Shown here: positions 11,501 to 22,735 of the stretch, in pieces
Position numbering within the stretch: position 1 is the stretch's first letter
Layout: each line of letters opens with the position of its first letter
Origin: Siphlonurus alternatus
Lineage: Eukaryota; Arthropoda; Insecta; Ephemeroptera; Siphlonuridae
Assembly (NCBI GenBank): GCA_949825025.1
Contig: OX463781.1
Location: forward strand, 44,900,317 to 44,964,316
Direction of reading: 5' to 3'
DNA: 64,000 bases
Notes under the pieces: model-generated
Databases searched by the model: none
Seen by the model: only the letters and a program-made list of their open reading frames with translations
What the model was told of the DNA's origin: nothing
Made by a program: the position numbers and the translations under genes

Positions 11501-13190
11501 TTGATAGGACTTTTTATAAATAAGACAGGCATATGATAATTGTAAAGTGTGTTTCTGGTAACACAGATTAAATGTGGAATTTGCTGCAAAGCATTCACAA
11601 AACGAAATTCTCAAATACGTAGTATGAGAAACTGTTCACAGTGACGTGCATGGTACAAGCGGATGTGCATTGAAAATAGAATCTCTCGAGACATGCCATA
11701 AATTGGAGATAATATATTTAGTGTGAGTTTTACAATTATTGTCATTAGATTAGCTAGCAGATCGTCGTGTTGTTGGTTGCCAATGACAGAACTTACAACA
11801 TTTTTCACAGTGCCAGATGCCCTCTAGGGCTCCTACTACCCAGTCTGCATGTCAGACACCCAATACCGTTTCTTAATGAGACACATATGTTGAATATACA
11901 ACATTCTGGGGTACCGAGCTCACCCTATTTGGAGTGTAGACAGTCAAAGCTACCTTCCTACCAACTTCATCATCTAGTCACACCCATCCCAAGTCACAAA
12001 AAGTCAGACATGTTCGGCATTTAAACCGAGGACCTCTCGGACAAGAGACAAGCGGTTTAACCATTACACCATAGAGCTGGAGGTATGATAAATTAAATCA
12101 AAATTTTAGTAGGAAAATACATGGCATTCCGATAAATAACCCACAGAAATTTCTAACACAGCTGTTTTCTAAATACTGAGCAAATATCATTAGAACTACT
12201 CCGTGAATTAGTTATCATATATATAGTTAGTAGTTACTTCAGTATGGTGACGAAGAAGAGAAAGGGATAGAATAACCTTTCCATGCCCCACCCCTTTTTA
12301 ACCCTAGCATTAGCAAGCAATTTTTTGTCATCAAGGGGAAGGAGGGAGGGTCGAAAAGGACCACTATTTAATTTAAATCACATGTTAAAGAAAAAGTTAA
12401 AAGTTTTTTCTCACTTTTTTTTATCCACTCTCAATAAGAGCTATTGTTATTAGTTTCTTATCTGAATATGACCCTTGGAGAAAAATGTATCAACTTCATT
12501 TTGATAACAACTAACAAATTATAATTTCAAATATATGAATTAATCTGATTGAATTCCTAACTGTTGGTTAGCAATAACTTGCTAAATTATGTGACAATGC
12601 TGAATGACGAAAAAAATAATTAGCAACGAGAACTAATTTTTAGTTTGAAACTTGCAGGCAGAAGAAGCAGAAGCGAAGAGTTGCAACAATTACATCCACC
12701 TGAATTACCTGCCGGACAAATCAACAAAGGAATTAGAATTAAAATAGTTAAATCAAATATTACTCCCGTTTCTAATATTCGTAAACGCTTTCTTAAATGT
12801 ATTAAATGTAATCAAAATTTTGCAACTCGAATGCTTAGAAATGAACATGAAGAAGCTTACCATCAAAGTAAAAATTCTTCTCAAAGAAAATGTGAATTTT
12901 GTAAAAGAGTGTTCAATCACGGTAAATCTCTAGCCACACATAAGAGACTTTATCATACTGGTCCCAACGCTGGAATAAGACATGTCTGTAAAGTTTGTGG
13001 AGTATCGTATGGTTTAAAAGGAGATTTAAAAACTCATGAAAGAAATGTCCATGGTGATTTAGCAAAACCACACCAATGTCAAATATGTTTAAAAGTGTTT
13101 AGAAATAAGAGATATTGTCACAGTCATTTGAGGGTGGTACATAAAAAAAATTCATCAGAAGTAGCCGAAGGACTCTTAATGCAAACTTAA
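4374..13190 (+). CDS. BTB/POZ-C2H2 zinc-finger transcription factor, nine coding exons
   Basis: Exons: 4374-4541, 6735-6819, 7289-7377, 7781-7884, 8624-8872, 9355-9605, 10123-10218, 10861-10980, 12658-13190. All introns are GT-AG and the phases agree, giving 564 aa. Residues 1-114 form a BTB domain (start MELTLRWDKFGLNRGLHEML; also VDVTLACQGE and HKTVLAACSPHFRELF; later FMYLGE at an exon junction), the dimerisation module of tramtrack/lola/fruitless-type nuclear factors. The middle is Pro/Gln/Ser-rich with an acidic stretch (DDLKIEIDDEDG). Four C2H2 fingers follow at about 435-456, 466-487, 498-519 and 528-549, all C-x2-C-x12-H-x4-H. The first eight exons are G+C-rich; the finger exon is A+T-rich. 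It probably binds DNA and regulates transcription. I cannot assign the ortholog. Intron 1 carries a 1.9-kb transposon, intron 4 a MITE and intron 8 a SINE. Confidence 0.9.
4907..5570 (+). repeat. 5S rRNA-derived SINE, split by a MITE
   Basis: 4907-5000 aligns by eye with arthropod 5S rRNA: TTCTCGTTAGATCACCGAAG, GTTAAGCAACGTC, and TTAGTACTTGGAGGGGTGAC correspond to the internal control region. It departs from a functional 5S gene and does not close into the 3' stem. Non-5S sequence follows (5000-5055), then a MITE (5056-5372), then what looks like the rest of the body (5373-5570). A 5S-derived (SINE3-like) element fits better than a 5S gene. The right limit is uncertain. Confidence 0.55.
5056..5372. 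mobile_element. Palindromic MITE, family A, copy 1
   Basis: The 317-bp element is nearly one long palindrome. It begins ATGGAGTATTGACCTCAA and ends with the complement. Each arm holds a TTTGTGACGTCACG-type segment with a TGACGTCA site, and AGAGGGTGCAAAGTTATGC beside the end. Copies 2 and 3 are at 8097-8412 and 15164-15482. It interrupts the 5S-like SINE. Confidence 0.85.
5980..6245. repeat. Decayed copy of the TTAA-type palindromic MITE
   Basis: AAAACAATTTAACGAGCC, its inverted partner, and the right arm ending GGTTTACATGTTTAAA...CAGCTGATTG match the elements at 52471-52854 and 56852-57245. The left terminus and the TTAA boundary are lost. Confidence 0.5.
8097..8412. mobile_element. Palindromic MITE, family A, copy 2
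   Basis: Same ends (ATGGAGTATTGACCTC / GAGGTCAATACTCAAT) and the same TGACGTCA-bearing arms as copy 1. It is in intron 4 of the BTB gene, about 210 bp before exon 5. A long poly-T tract follows at 8515-8552. Confidence 0.85.
11800..12085 (-). mobile_element. tRNA-Gln-derived SINE
   Basis: On the minus strand the head at 12085-12020 reads CTCTATGGTGTAATGGTTA (A-box region of tRNA-Gln) and, 30 bases on, a T-arm-like GGTCCTCGGTTTAAATGCC (degenerate B box). The rest of the body, down to about 11800, has no coding sense. It lies in intron 8 of the BTB gene, antisense to it. The left limit is approximate and I could not see a target duplication. Confidence 0.65.
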
Positions 13191-14539
13191 GAAAACAGTA
13201 TATATAGAAATTTATTATATCAACACACTACTTAAGTAAATAAGGCTGAGGAGTTAGAATATCAAGTAAGATTTCAAAGTACGGTCGGTTACAGTTATTG
13301 TGTATTGACCTCGACCAATATCTGCCGTTAGTCAAAGTGGGTGCACCATTTTTGGTGAATGTATAACAAAATCAAATTCAGCAATATAATATAGTGCATT
13401 GGGTTCCTCATTTTATGCAATGCGATGTGTATTATTTCTACAGAATGTTTTTTAAGGTAAAAACAAAAATACAGTATATCCAATATTCTCTAGATTTCAA
13501 AAATAAATTCAGTAAATTTCTAAAATAAAAAGTTAATCACAATCTCACAAATACAAATGTTTAAGAGAATCCAATGCATTTGAAATATAATTACTGTTAT
13601 TTGATTAATTTGAAGCAGACTGCATTTTAAAAATGCTCAATAGTTCAGTTGGGCTTGAACTGGAACCTGCTTTGTAACAGCTCTATAATAAGCTATAATA
13701 ATTGTGCCTTATAACTTGCGAAATGTTAACAAATTGTAACTATGTATGTATTCTACATACTGTGTTGTTAATGCTTTTAAAATTTTAGAACGTTATTGTT
13801 TTCACTAACTTATCATGTACTGTGGCATCTGAAAAGAATTTTACTGATTTTTTTTTTAGCATTTTCATTGCATGTGTTTTATTAATTTATTATATCTATG
13901 TTGTACGTACATTTATGAGGTAAAAAAGTCAAGGTAGTACAGAAGTATTTTGAATTGTTGCTACTTAAATGCATTTCTGTACTACTTACCAACACAATCT
14001 TGCCATTCACAAATATAAACATTATCAGTGTTTATATCAAGTCCATTTGCTTCAAAGGCCAAACTACATAATAGCTTTGCAGCAAACTATCAATATTAGC
14101 TCACAAAGTTTATAATTGTTTTTGTTTGTGCAATATTATTTTACTCATTGTTTTTATTGTATTCATTTCAGCATGATAATACTAGGGTTTATTTTAAATT
14201 TTTATTTTACTATTGTTAAAATTACTAAAATTCATTATAAGTACTCTTCATTTGTGTAACTATCATTGACTGGGGTCTTATAATTGAAAGAAACACGTAG
14301 CAGTAGGTCACAAATAGAAATTTTAAAAGCGTATTGTGTGAAGTCCACTTGTCTCAAGAAGACTTCACGTGCTCAATTTTAAAATTTTATAAGGCTCTGG
14401 TCAGTGCATGGTCACCAGAGTTGAGTGGAAGGGGGGGGGGGAGGGGAATGTAAAAAAACAAATATATCAACCAACATAATGATAGATACAACGGAATACA
14501 TTTATATTTGTAAATGTATATAACTACAGTATGTAAATA
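13191..14539. other. 3' UTR and intron-like A+T-rich DNA
   Basis: This begins with the 3' UTR of the main BTB isoform; AATAAA motifs occur near 13500. A short MITE-A-like end (GTATTGACCTC near 13300) is visible. I see no exon. For the alternative isoform this stretch is part of the intron leading to 16349. Confidence 0.4.
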
Positions 14540-14719
14540 CAGTAAAAAATCGTTATTACGCAACTTGTTGTTAAGTAAAACTATATTTTGAGTAAAGAAG
14601 TCCTGTCAAAATAATTAGCATTGCGTGGTATAGAAAAAACTCTATATAAGGTAATACTCGATATAAGGTAAACCTAATTTTCTGGGTCCCTTGACTTACG
14701 TAATAACAAGTTTTTACTG
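14540..14719. mobile_element. Pogo/Tigger-type MITE
   Basis: CAGTAAAAAATCGTTATTACG at the left and CGTAATAACAAGTTTTTACTG at the right are inverted repeats flanked by TA on both sides (14538-14539 and 14720-14721). The internal AGGGACCCAGAAAATTAGG and CTTATATCGAGT are typical of Tigger-like elements. 180 bp, no coding capacity. Confidence 0.7.
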
Positions 14720-15163
14720 TATACTGTATACTTAAAATATGAAACTCAAATTAGATTATTTAACTAAAGATCCTAATTTTTCAAGTCATCACATTCTTTG
14801 TGTTTTTTTTTATTGACTTTCTTGTATGTATGATGATCATGCAAAATAAAGAGAAGTGCTAAAGAGGTAGTAAAAATACTCCTGTTATTTTAGTCTTTTA
14901 GACTTAATTACGATCTGTAATTACATAATTCTGTGTTCATATTTACAAAGTAAAAATAAATTAAATATGCTTTTCTTGATGTGTGGTAGAAAGGGATAGA
15001 ATCTTGGAATCTAAAATATATTACTCCTTCTTCAAATTACTATATTTTCCGATTAAAGAATTAAATAATGGAGCATTTTAAGTCAACCGGTTAATGTCTG
15101 ATTCAATTGTCTAAAAAGCTTTTTTTCTATTTTTTTTTTTTTTTTTAATTAATTTTGTTTAAA

Positions 15164-15482
15164 ATGGAGTATCGACCTCAAGTTTTTTTATTGCAGAAAT
15201 GGATAGAGCGTGCAAAGTTATGCTACCCTGATTATTTTCAGATTTTTTAGAGACCGGAAACTATTTTTAAAAAATTATTGAAAGTTCTTTTCGTGACGTC
15301 ACGAGACGCCGCTCCTTAACAAAAAGATAGGACTTGCCGCCTCGTGACGTCACAAAAAGGACTTTCAATAATTTTTAAAAAATAGTTCCCGGGCTCTAAA
15401 AAATCCGAAAAAAATCAGGGTAGCATAACTTTTCACCCTCTATCCATTTCTGCAATAAATAATTTTGAGGTCGATACTCCAT
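15164..15482. mobile_element. Palindromic MITE, family A, copy 3
   Basis: ATGGAGTATCGACCTCAA to the matching GAGGTCGATACTCCAT, with two TGACGTCA-containing segments. The terminal GTAT-to-GTATC change is present in both arms, which argues for arm homogenisation or transposition of an already changed copy. Confidence 0.85.
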
Positions 15483-16348
15483 TAATTCTTTATTTAATTG
15501 TTGTTGTTTTTTGTAGTTGTTGTGGTGTTTATAATATTAATTTATACTTATTATTGTATTATAACATCAATGGCATAGAAAAGAATCTAAATTTAAGATT
15601 GTCGTCAATGAATTTTCTCATAAGAAAAAATAAGGAAGGATTTGAGGGGAATTTGTTCTCCCTCCTTTGCTCATGTCGATGGTGATACTTTTTTTTTTTT
15701 TTTTTTTTCTCATTAGTTAAATTGTCCATCAAAGTAGAAACAAAGTGTTGTATTAATATAATAATATATTATACTGTATTTATAGAAATTTAAAATAAAT
15801 TATACAAAAAATAATTACTTTTTTATTCATTAAATTTAATAAAATAATATCCTTCACTAAAATTATTAAATGTTGGTAAATTATGTGACCTTTATTGTAA
15901 AATATTGTTATCCTTCTAAAATTGGCCCTCTTTTTTTTTTTTTTTCTAAATTTTTTTACATCACAAATTTTAAGTATAAAATTAACAGTTCAAAATTAAA
16001 TCTTAAAATTAACTATTTACTTTATAAAATAATTAAAATATTATTATTATTAAAATGTAAGAAAATATTCACAGATGAAAGCTTAATTATGCTTCCATGA
16101 ACGGCTTTACGAACAACTCGAAAGAAATTTAAAAGCATAATAATAAAATAAGTCACCTTAAGTTGTACTTTTTTATAATAATTGGCTCTGAATCTTGAAT
16201 TTCTTGTTTTTAGTATATAAATATTTAATATTTTTGTGATGCTTCATTGATTAAAAGTTTTAAAACTGACTTGTTCAGTTGTCAGGTCAGAGAAAATAAT
16301 TGTTTTATTGATGCAATTTTAATATTTTACTTTTTCTGTTATTTACAG

Positions 16349-16844
16349 GTAAGCAGTTTACTTCGTCAGCTACCATCAAGGCCAGTTCCTTCAATTTCAC
16401 GTACACAACCGCATGCTCAACAGGCGAAAAAACGGTGCGACAATTTGAGGTGCTGCCACCTAACAATTTTACTTGCAATGATTTTGTGGCCAAATTTTTA
16501 ACCATGAATTTCTTCTTAATTATCATAAGAAAAATTGTGGCAGTTGGTTACAGTGTAAGTACTGCAAGTTCAAGAGTATATCTCGTAAAATCCTAGACAA
16601 GCACGTTTTAAATAAACATAAGGCAGAACCAATACAACACAAGTGTAATATCTGTAATAGGTCATACAAACAGCGAAGATACTTGTGGGAGCATTGGAGA
16701 AATGAACATGAAACACTATTAACTGCATGTGGCGAAAAGTTTAGGTGCAGCGCTTGTAAAAGAACATTTTTCACCAAGCCAGGAGACTTGAAGCGTCATA
16801 TTTCAATGGTTCCTCACTGTAGAACTTTTTTCAGTCACAGTTAA
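16349..16844 (+). pseudogene. Alternative zinc-finger 3' exon of the BTB gene, with a one-base frameshift
   Basis: A good acceptor (TTATTTACAG) opens an exon whose first bases complete a Gly codon in phase 1, exactly as required after BTB exon 8. The frame is open to a Cys-bearing finger start (NNFTCND), then shifts at the TTTT run 16482-16485; one extra T would restore a C2HC-type finger. After the shift, three more fingers continue: CKYC...H...H, CNIC...H...H and CSAC...H...H, to a TAA at 16842-16844. As written, the upstream frame stops at 16594-16596. Finger spacing matches exon 9, so this is probably a mutually exclusive DNA-binding module as in lola/tramtrack. A homopolymer sequencing error is as likely as true decay. 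Confidence 0.7.
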
Positions 16845-17576
16845 TTGGCACAGAATGGAGAGACAGATTGAGACTATTATAGATATAGTCCAGGCGTGTA
16901 TCGAAAAATCTCTATGTAATTTACCAGTAACAGATGCACTACATCTGGAGAGGGGGGGGGGGGATAAAAGGTCTTAGAAAATAACACAAGAGGCTCAAAT
17001 TGTAATCACAAATGATGCTTTACGTTCAAGCAAGCCCCGGAAGCCATGGTTTTTAAATTTTCAAAAAATTCAATGCTGCATTTTATAAAGTATGTATAAA
17101 TCAGAGTCAATGAACAGCATAATGATAAAAATATATATATATATTTTGTTGCCCATTATTACTATAATGTTATTGAACACAAATGTTCAATTAAACTATG
17201 TGTATAATATACAGTATAATTATAGCTGACAGTTCCATTACTTCCATTAATGAACTTATAAAATACATATTATGTAGTAGTTATAAATAGTGTGGGTTCA
17301 TGCAAAGAAAGCTGCAAAAAAATCCTTCGCATTATAATTTTTAAATAATTAAAAATATAATTTATCTTGCAATTTGTAAAATATATTATCCAATGTGTGC
17401 ATTATTAATTTTAAATATGAATGTTCTTTAAAAATGTACAACATTAAATTACTAATTAATTAAGCATCTTAATTGCAATTATTTTATTTAAATTAATAAA
17501 AATTGATCCATTGAAATTGTTTACTTCAAATTATAATCTTTATATTGTAGTAGTAATTATATAGTAATTAAAATTA

Positions 17577-18775
17577 CCCAGTGACCACAAGGACGTCCCC
17601 GGGATGCCCCTGGGACATCCCTCTAAGGTCCCCGTTGGACGTCCCCAAGGACATCCCCCATGTCCATCAAAAAAGGACGTCCCTGCGGACGTCTTGTGGA
17701 CATCCCTCGGGGATGTTCCCTAATTTTCACTTGCCAATTATGTATTAATTCATCTTAAAATTTATTTTAAAGAAGTTTAGGGTCTTTTAGAATGAGGACT
17801 ACAAGATTACCAAATAAAAAATTTGGGTGCGTCGGGAATCGAACTCGGACCTTTTGGTTGACACACGACGTCGTAGACAACTTGGATATTGCTCTTCACT
17901 ACTAAAGTGTGGTTTATTTGGGTATATAAATTGTAAAGTTTTGGGTGTTGTATAATATTTAATATTACGAGCGAAGTTGCGTTTTTTTATTTTTTTAAGC
18001 AAACTGGTACATTGGGAGATTGTTATTATTTAATACAACATTAAATATATTGAGATTTAAATTTATTTAAAATAAATTAAAATAACATTTTATAATTTTA
18101 ATTAAAAAAGGTTTATTCATTAATAAATTATAAATTGCAACGCTCAAATGCATCTCTAATTGTTAACAGACTTCGACATTAAAAAAAAAATATTTTTAAT
18201 TTTTTAGAAATTTTTAAAGGTCCCTCCGAGGACATTTGTGGGACGTTCAAGCGTCCCTCTAAAATCCCCGGGGGACTTTAATGGGACCTTGTTTATTTTT
18301 CATAGATATTTTTATCTACGAGTATATTTTATTAAAAAAAAATATTTTTCTGTGCAAATTACGCACTTTAATATTAAGTAAAATTTCACGTCTTATTTTA
18401 AATATTAATATTTTCATATAATATTTTAAATAATATTAACTATATTTGTATATTTTTAAAATCAGTACATTATAATGAACAGCACATATTATGATTTTAA
18501 TGAAAACATTGACTAAAGGGTCCTTTCAAAGTCCCCCGGGGATGTTCAAGGGACAGCCGTGTTGCATCCCCAGGGGATGTTCTGAGAGACTTTCATAAAA
18601 ATATTAAAAAACCTAGAAAATTATTTTCGGAGTGTAACTAAAACCGTTTTTAGAACACGGAAAACATGTTTAAAGTTAAAGGGTTTTGAAAACTAGCACG
18701 TAAAACGTTCAGGGATGTTGGGGGATCTTGCGGGGATGTTCGCAAGGTCCCCGGGATGTCCATGTGGTCACTGGG
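17577..18775. mobile_element. Transposon with CCCAGTGACCAC terminal repeats and GGGACGTCC-rich ends
   Basis: Left end TA-CCCAGTGACCACAAGG and right end CATGTGGTCACTGGG-TA form inverted repeats with TA on both sides. The first 140 bp, a patch near 18220-18290 and the last 250 bp are packed with variants of GGGGACGTCC and GGGATGTTC; the centre is A+T-rich. It encodes nothing recognisable. A tRNA-like B box (17826-17850, minus strand) lies inside. Length 1199 bp, non-autonomous. Confidence 0.65.
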
Positions 18776-19092
18776 TATGTTCTCATCAAACTGTAAGCAA
18801 AGACACAACAGGAAATTTAAAAACATTTTTGTGCACAAACATAACTAGTGAATTAATAAGCTCTTAATTGTTGCATGGGATTTAATAATTGTACATTTTT
18901 ATGTAATACGCGTATATTTGTCACGTATATATTTTTTCAATAAACAAAAATTTGCTGTATATTTAACATTGTGTATATCATTGTTGCATAAAGTATTATT
19001 TGAGATGACTTTTTTAATAATTTAATATTCTAGTTATAATTACTTAATTATGTTCTAAGAATTATACACAATTAATGGCAATTAAATAACCA

Positions 19093-19329
19093 ATGTATGA
19101 CATAATAAATAATCGATGCTATCAGAAGAAGTTTAAAATCCATCAGAATAGTGATATTTGTAAATTATGTAAAAATGAACCTCTTATAGACAGAGGGCAT
19201 CTATTTAGATGCTCTGCAATATCGGCCGAACTTGACTCGTTACCTGGCAACATGAAGAGAGAAAAGAAAGAATCTATCTATTGGCTTACTAGAAATAGAA
19301 TGGTTTTAAAGCTAGAAACGTGGGCATAA
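19093..19329 (+). pseudogene. 3' fragment of a non-LTR retrotransposon ORF2
   Basis: The 78-codon open frame has CKLCKNEPLIDRGHLFRC (a C-x2-C...H-x3-C knuckle) and ends IYWLTRNRMVLKLETWA then TAA. A single CCHC knuckle after the reverse transcriptase/RNase H region is the usual C-terminus of CR1/Jockey-type LINE proteins. Nothing upstream in frame looks like reverse transcriptase, so this is a 5'-truncated copy. Confidence 0.6.
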
Positions 19330-19450
19330 GAAAAGAAGAAGATAATAGATAATATATATCTGCTCCTTTTAATAATATCATGATAATATATTTGAAATTG
19401 ATTTGATTTATCTCATTGTTTTGGTGAATATATAATACACGTTTGTATAT

Positions 19451-19779
19451 AGTTTTTAATTTCTTACGGGTAGAGTTTTTAGAGTATCGACTTGAAACTT
19501 AATTAAGGTATGGACATTAACACTTTTGATACGCAGAAAAAAATGCATTGTCGTAGATGAAACCAATTTTTAAATTAAAATCCAAAACTGGTTTAGTTCC
19601 CGCCGGTTCCCGCCATTGTCAGGCGGGCGGGAATCAAACCAGTTTCGGATTTGAATTTAAAAATTGACTTCATCTACGACAATGAAATTTTTTCTGCATA
19701 TCAAAAGTGTTAATGTCCATACCTTAATTAAGTTTCAAGTCGATACTCTAAAAACTCTACCCGTAAGAAATTAAAAACT
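19451..19779. mobile_element. Palindromic MITE
   Basis: AGTTTTTAATTTCTTACGGG at the left and its complement at the right enclose arms of about 150 bp that match almost base for base. The centre is G+C-rich (CCCGCCGGTTCCCGCC ... GGCGGGCGGGAA). No coding capacity; target duplication not resolved. Confidence 0.8.
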
Positions 19780-20036
19780 AATTTGTCAAGAGATGGCGCT
19801 GTCAACACCGTGGCTTTAGGTGGCCTTGCACCCTCAATTCCATTCATCCTACAATCATAGAGAATCAATTACACATCAAGTGTGTTGAGGTTTTTAGGAC
19901 AGGTCAAAGTTGTAATTGTTAAGAGGTAACGCAGTTATGCTAGATTTAAAAAAATATAGAACATAAAAATTTTAGTAGCATTTTTTTCCAGATATTTCCT
20001 CACACACTGTAAAAGCACTTATCTCTACATTATTAA

Positions 20037-20404
20037 GGGTAAGATAACAACACCAATGTTAATAAAAAAAAAAAAAAAAAAAAATCCCTCACACGAAAAT
20101 TATGAAAACAATTTAAAATGTTCTCCTCTACATCCCCTATCAGTAGCTAAAATATCAGGTACACAAATACGATCTAGTTTTTGAGTTTTGAATTTTTAAA
20201 ATTTACCACTTTCACATGGAGAAATGGAACTTCCATGTTAAATTAGTCAACTTTAAAAATTCGTAACTCAAAAACTAGATCGTATATTTATATACCTGAT
20301 ATTTTAGCTACTGATAGGGGGTGTAGAGGAGAACATTTTAAATTTTTTTCATAATTTTCGTGTGAGGGATTTTTTTTTAGCATTGTGGTGGCGTTATCTT
20401 ACCC
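20037..20404. mobile_element. TTAA-flanked palindromic MITE, copy T1
   Basis: TTAA at 20033-20036 and 20405-20408 flanks GGGTAAGATAAC ... GTTATCTTACCC. The two arms are near-perfect complements, including TAGCTAAAATATCAGGTA. TTAA duplication is the piggyBac signature. Related copies: 22736-23083, 52471-52854, 56852-57245 and a decayed one at 5980-6245. Confidence 0.85.
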
Positions 20405-20690
20405 TTAAGTTTAAATGAGCTAATTATATTCACATTTCATAGAGAAAATTCTTTCTTCCTCTCTCGATCTAACAGCAACTAACAAACTGATGTTATTTTC
20501 TTTACTTTGTATTGAAAATGAATCTTGTTTTGTTTGCAAGTCATGTGTTTAGTGCAATAAAATTTACGTCATAAAAACTGATAAGCTGTTTAAATAAATC
20601 AGCCTGCTGTACAGTGGTTACAACAATAAATAGAACAACAAAAGAACCTTTGGAGATAACAGTACGCGTTAGGTCAACCATGCACCGGCA

Positions 20691-20813
20691 CAGTTGTCGC
20701 CTCAGAAAAGTTCCATTTGCGGCCTTATTAATCACCATGTACCATAAGATTATAACAAAAAAGTCATGGTGATTAACAAGGCTGCAAAAAGAATTTTTCC
20801 AAGCTGAAGATTG
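20691..20813. mobile_element. Small MITE with CAGTCGTCG-type ends, copy 1
   Basis: CAGTTGTCGCC at the left and a diverged complement at the right enclose TTTGCGGCCTTATTAATCACCATG and its inverted partner. Sister copies are at 41882-42008 and 51342-51465. Confidence 0.6.
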
Positions 20814-20871
20814 TAAATTTCAGGTGACACGACTGGTAAATAGCCAGGTGAATTAATATATGAAGTACGTT

Positions 20872-20992
20872 GCTTAGTTTCAAAACCGGCAATATGCAAT
20901 TTCAACTAAGATCATAATCCCAAATTTTTTACCAGAAAATTAATTAACCCTTACTGAAAATGCATATATATTGCCGGTTTTGGAACTAGGCA
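20872..20992. repeat. Short inverted-repeat element
   Basis: GCTTAGTTTCAAAACCGGCAATAT and ATATTGCCGGTTTTGGAACTAGGC are inverted partners about 80 bp apart. Probably a decayed MITE. Confidence 0.5.
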
Positions 20993-21165
20993 AACATACA
21001 AATTATTAAGCTGTACCTTAATTAATAATTGCACGTAATAAATTCGTTAAATATATTTGATACATTTTATTTTAAATAATTATATAATAATTAATATATA
21101 TATATGATTGTATAATTTAAGTATTTTATAAATATATTAGGTTAAAATTTTACAAATTAAAAAAC

Positions 21166-21170
<5 letters not shown>

Positions 21171-21214
<44 letters not shown>
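21171..21214. repeat. (AT)n microsatellite
   Basis: About 22 perfect dinucleotide units in A+T-rich, gene-free DNA (20993-22730), in which I see no exon. Confidence 0.9.
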
Positions 21215-21218
<4 letters not shown>

Positions 21219-22735
21219 TTTATTATGATGATCATGATGGTCACGTATTTTTTAGGTGCTATACGTATAGAAAAAAAAAAATCTACTTTCAAAGCTAACT
21301 AGGGGTTCAACAGAGCACGCATGCAATGTCAAGGATCGATGCCAAACGGGCCGCTATATATATGGCCGGATTGGTTATAAGATATATATTTCTACATAAT
21401 TATGTAAGTTATTTTGGGGGCATACATGACCAAAATGTGTCAATTGCCCAAAAATACTAATCATGCAATCAATCGTAAGTTATTTTTTTAATGAAATTTT
21501 AAGATTTTTCCAAAAATGCGTAAAAAAAAATAATTTGAAATATCGAGATCGATCGACCCTTTTAAAATAAAAATGTCCTCAGTTGTGTTTCACCCATTGA
21601 ATTAATTGTTAGATACCTCCCTCCTTTTTTCTCCCCTAGAACGCCTTCTCTGCATGTCCACGCTCTAGCTCCAAATTAGGTAATACACTTAAATTACCAA
21701 ATCATCAATTTTTATTTTCAGAATAAAGAATCGAATCTACAAATACAAATTATATCTGCATTTTGACTCTTACAGTACAGCAATTAAGTTAATATTTTAT
21801 CCACTACCAAATAGAAATATTCAAAATGACATAAAACAGACGATTTATATATATATATATGAAGCAAAATTATTACTATTATTTTTTAATATTTTAATTA
21901 TACTATAATTAATATTATATAGTACTTTTAAATAATGGAGCTGAAAATGATGAGAAAGATGCATGCATATGATATAATAATTGTATAATTAATTATAATG
22001 TTAGTGAAACAATATATATATAATGGTGGTAAATCATTGAGTCAATTTAATAACATTAATAGTAATTATACTTGTTTATAAATTTGAACTTGTGAAGTTC
22101 ATTAGTACTGTAAAATTATAGTGGACAGTTAATAATTATTTGTCGTCGGTGTAGATTAAAAACTTTAATGGCCAATAAAACTGATGATACACTGCATTCA
22201 TCTTTCGAGTAAAATAAATTTATTTATTGCAACTTTATAATTACAGCCTTTCAATATTTTTTATAATATGATATCAATTTTAAGGTAGCAATAAAAATTA
22301 GTTTTAAAGATAATTATTAAAAAGACAACTCCCACTTTTCTAGGTCAAAAATGCGCAAAAAAAGACCTCAGCGCCACGCAGATGATGTCAATGACTCTTT
22401 GTCTAGGTTTTTCTTTTTTTCATTAACTGTGTGCCTAAAATAATTCTTTCAAATTGGAAAAAAGCAAGGCTAAATAGTAGATACAAAAATGTGTGTATTC
22501 TTTTCAACTTGCTTTTGGCATGTACGTATTTATACAAGCATCATGCGTAATTAGAATAATAAGCACTCTTCAATTCATGTACTGACGTGAGAAGTAGGAA
22601 ATTTAATTATTTTTACTTTTTCTGGCAATTTCCAAGTCATATATTTTTAATATTACTTTCATTTTACAATGGCAATAATTATAATAGTAATTATGTAAAG
22701 AAGAAATCACGCAAATATTATATTGCAAATGTTAA

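Noticed and set aside
15870..16100. 76-codon Lys/Ile/Tyr-rich frame
   Set aside because: A chance frame in A+T-rich DNA, with no splice or family support.
17826..17900. tRNA gene on the minus strand
   Set aside because: GGTCCGAGTTCGATTCCCGAC is a good B box, but no A box or acceptor stem pairs with it; it is at most a SINE or tRNA remnant.
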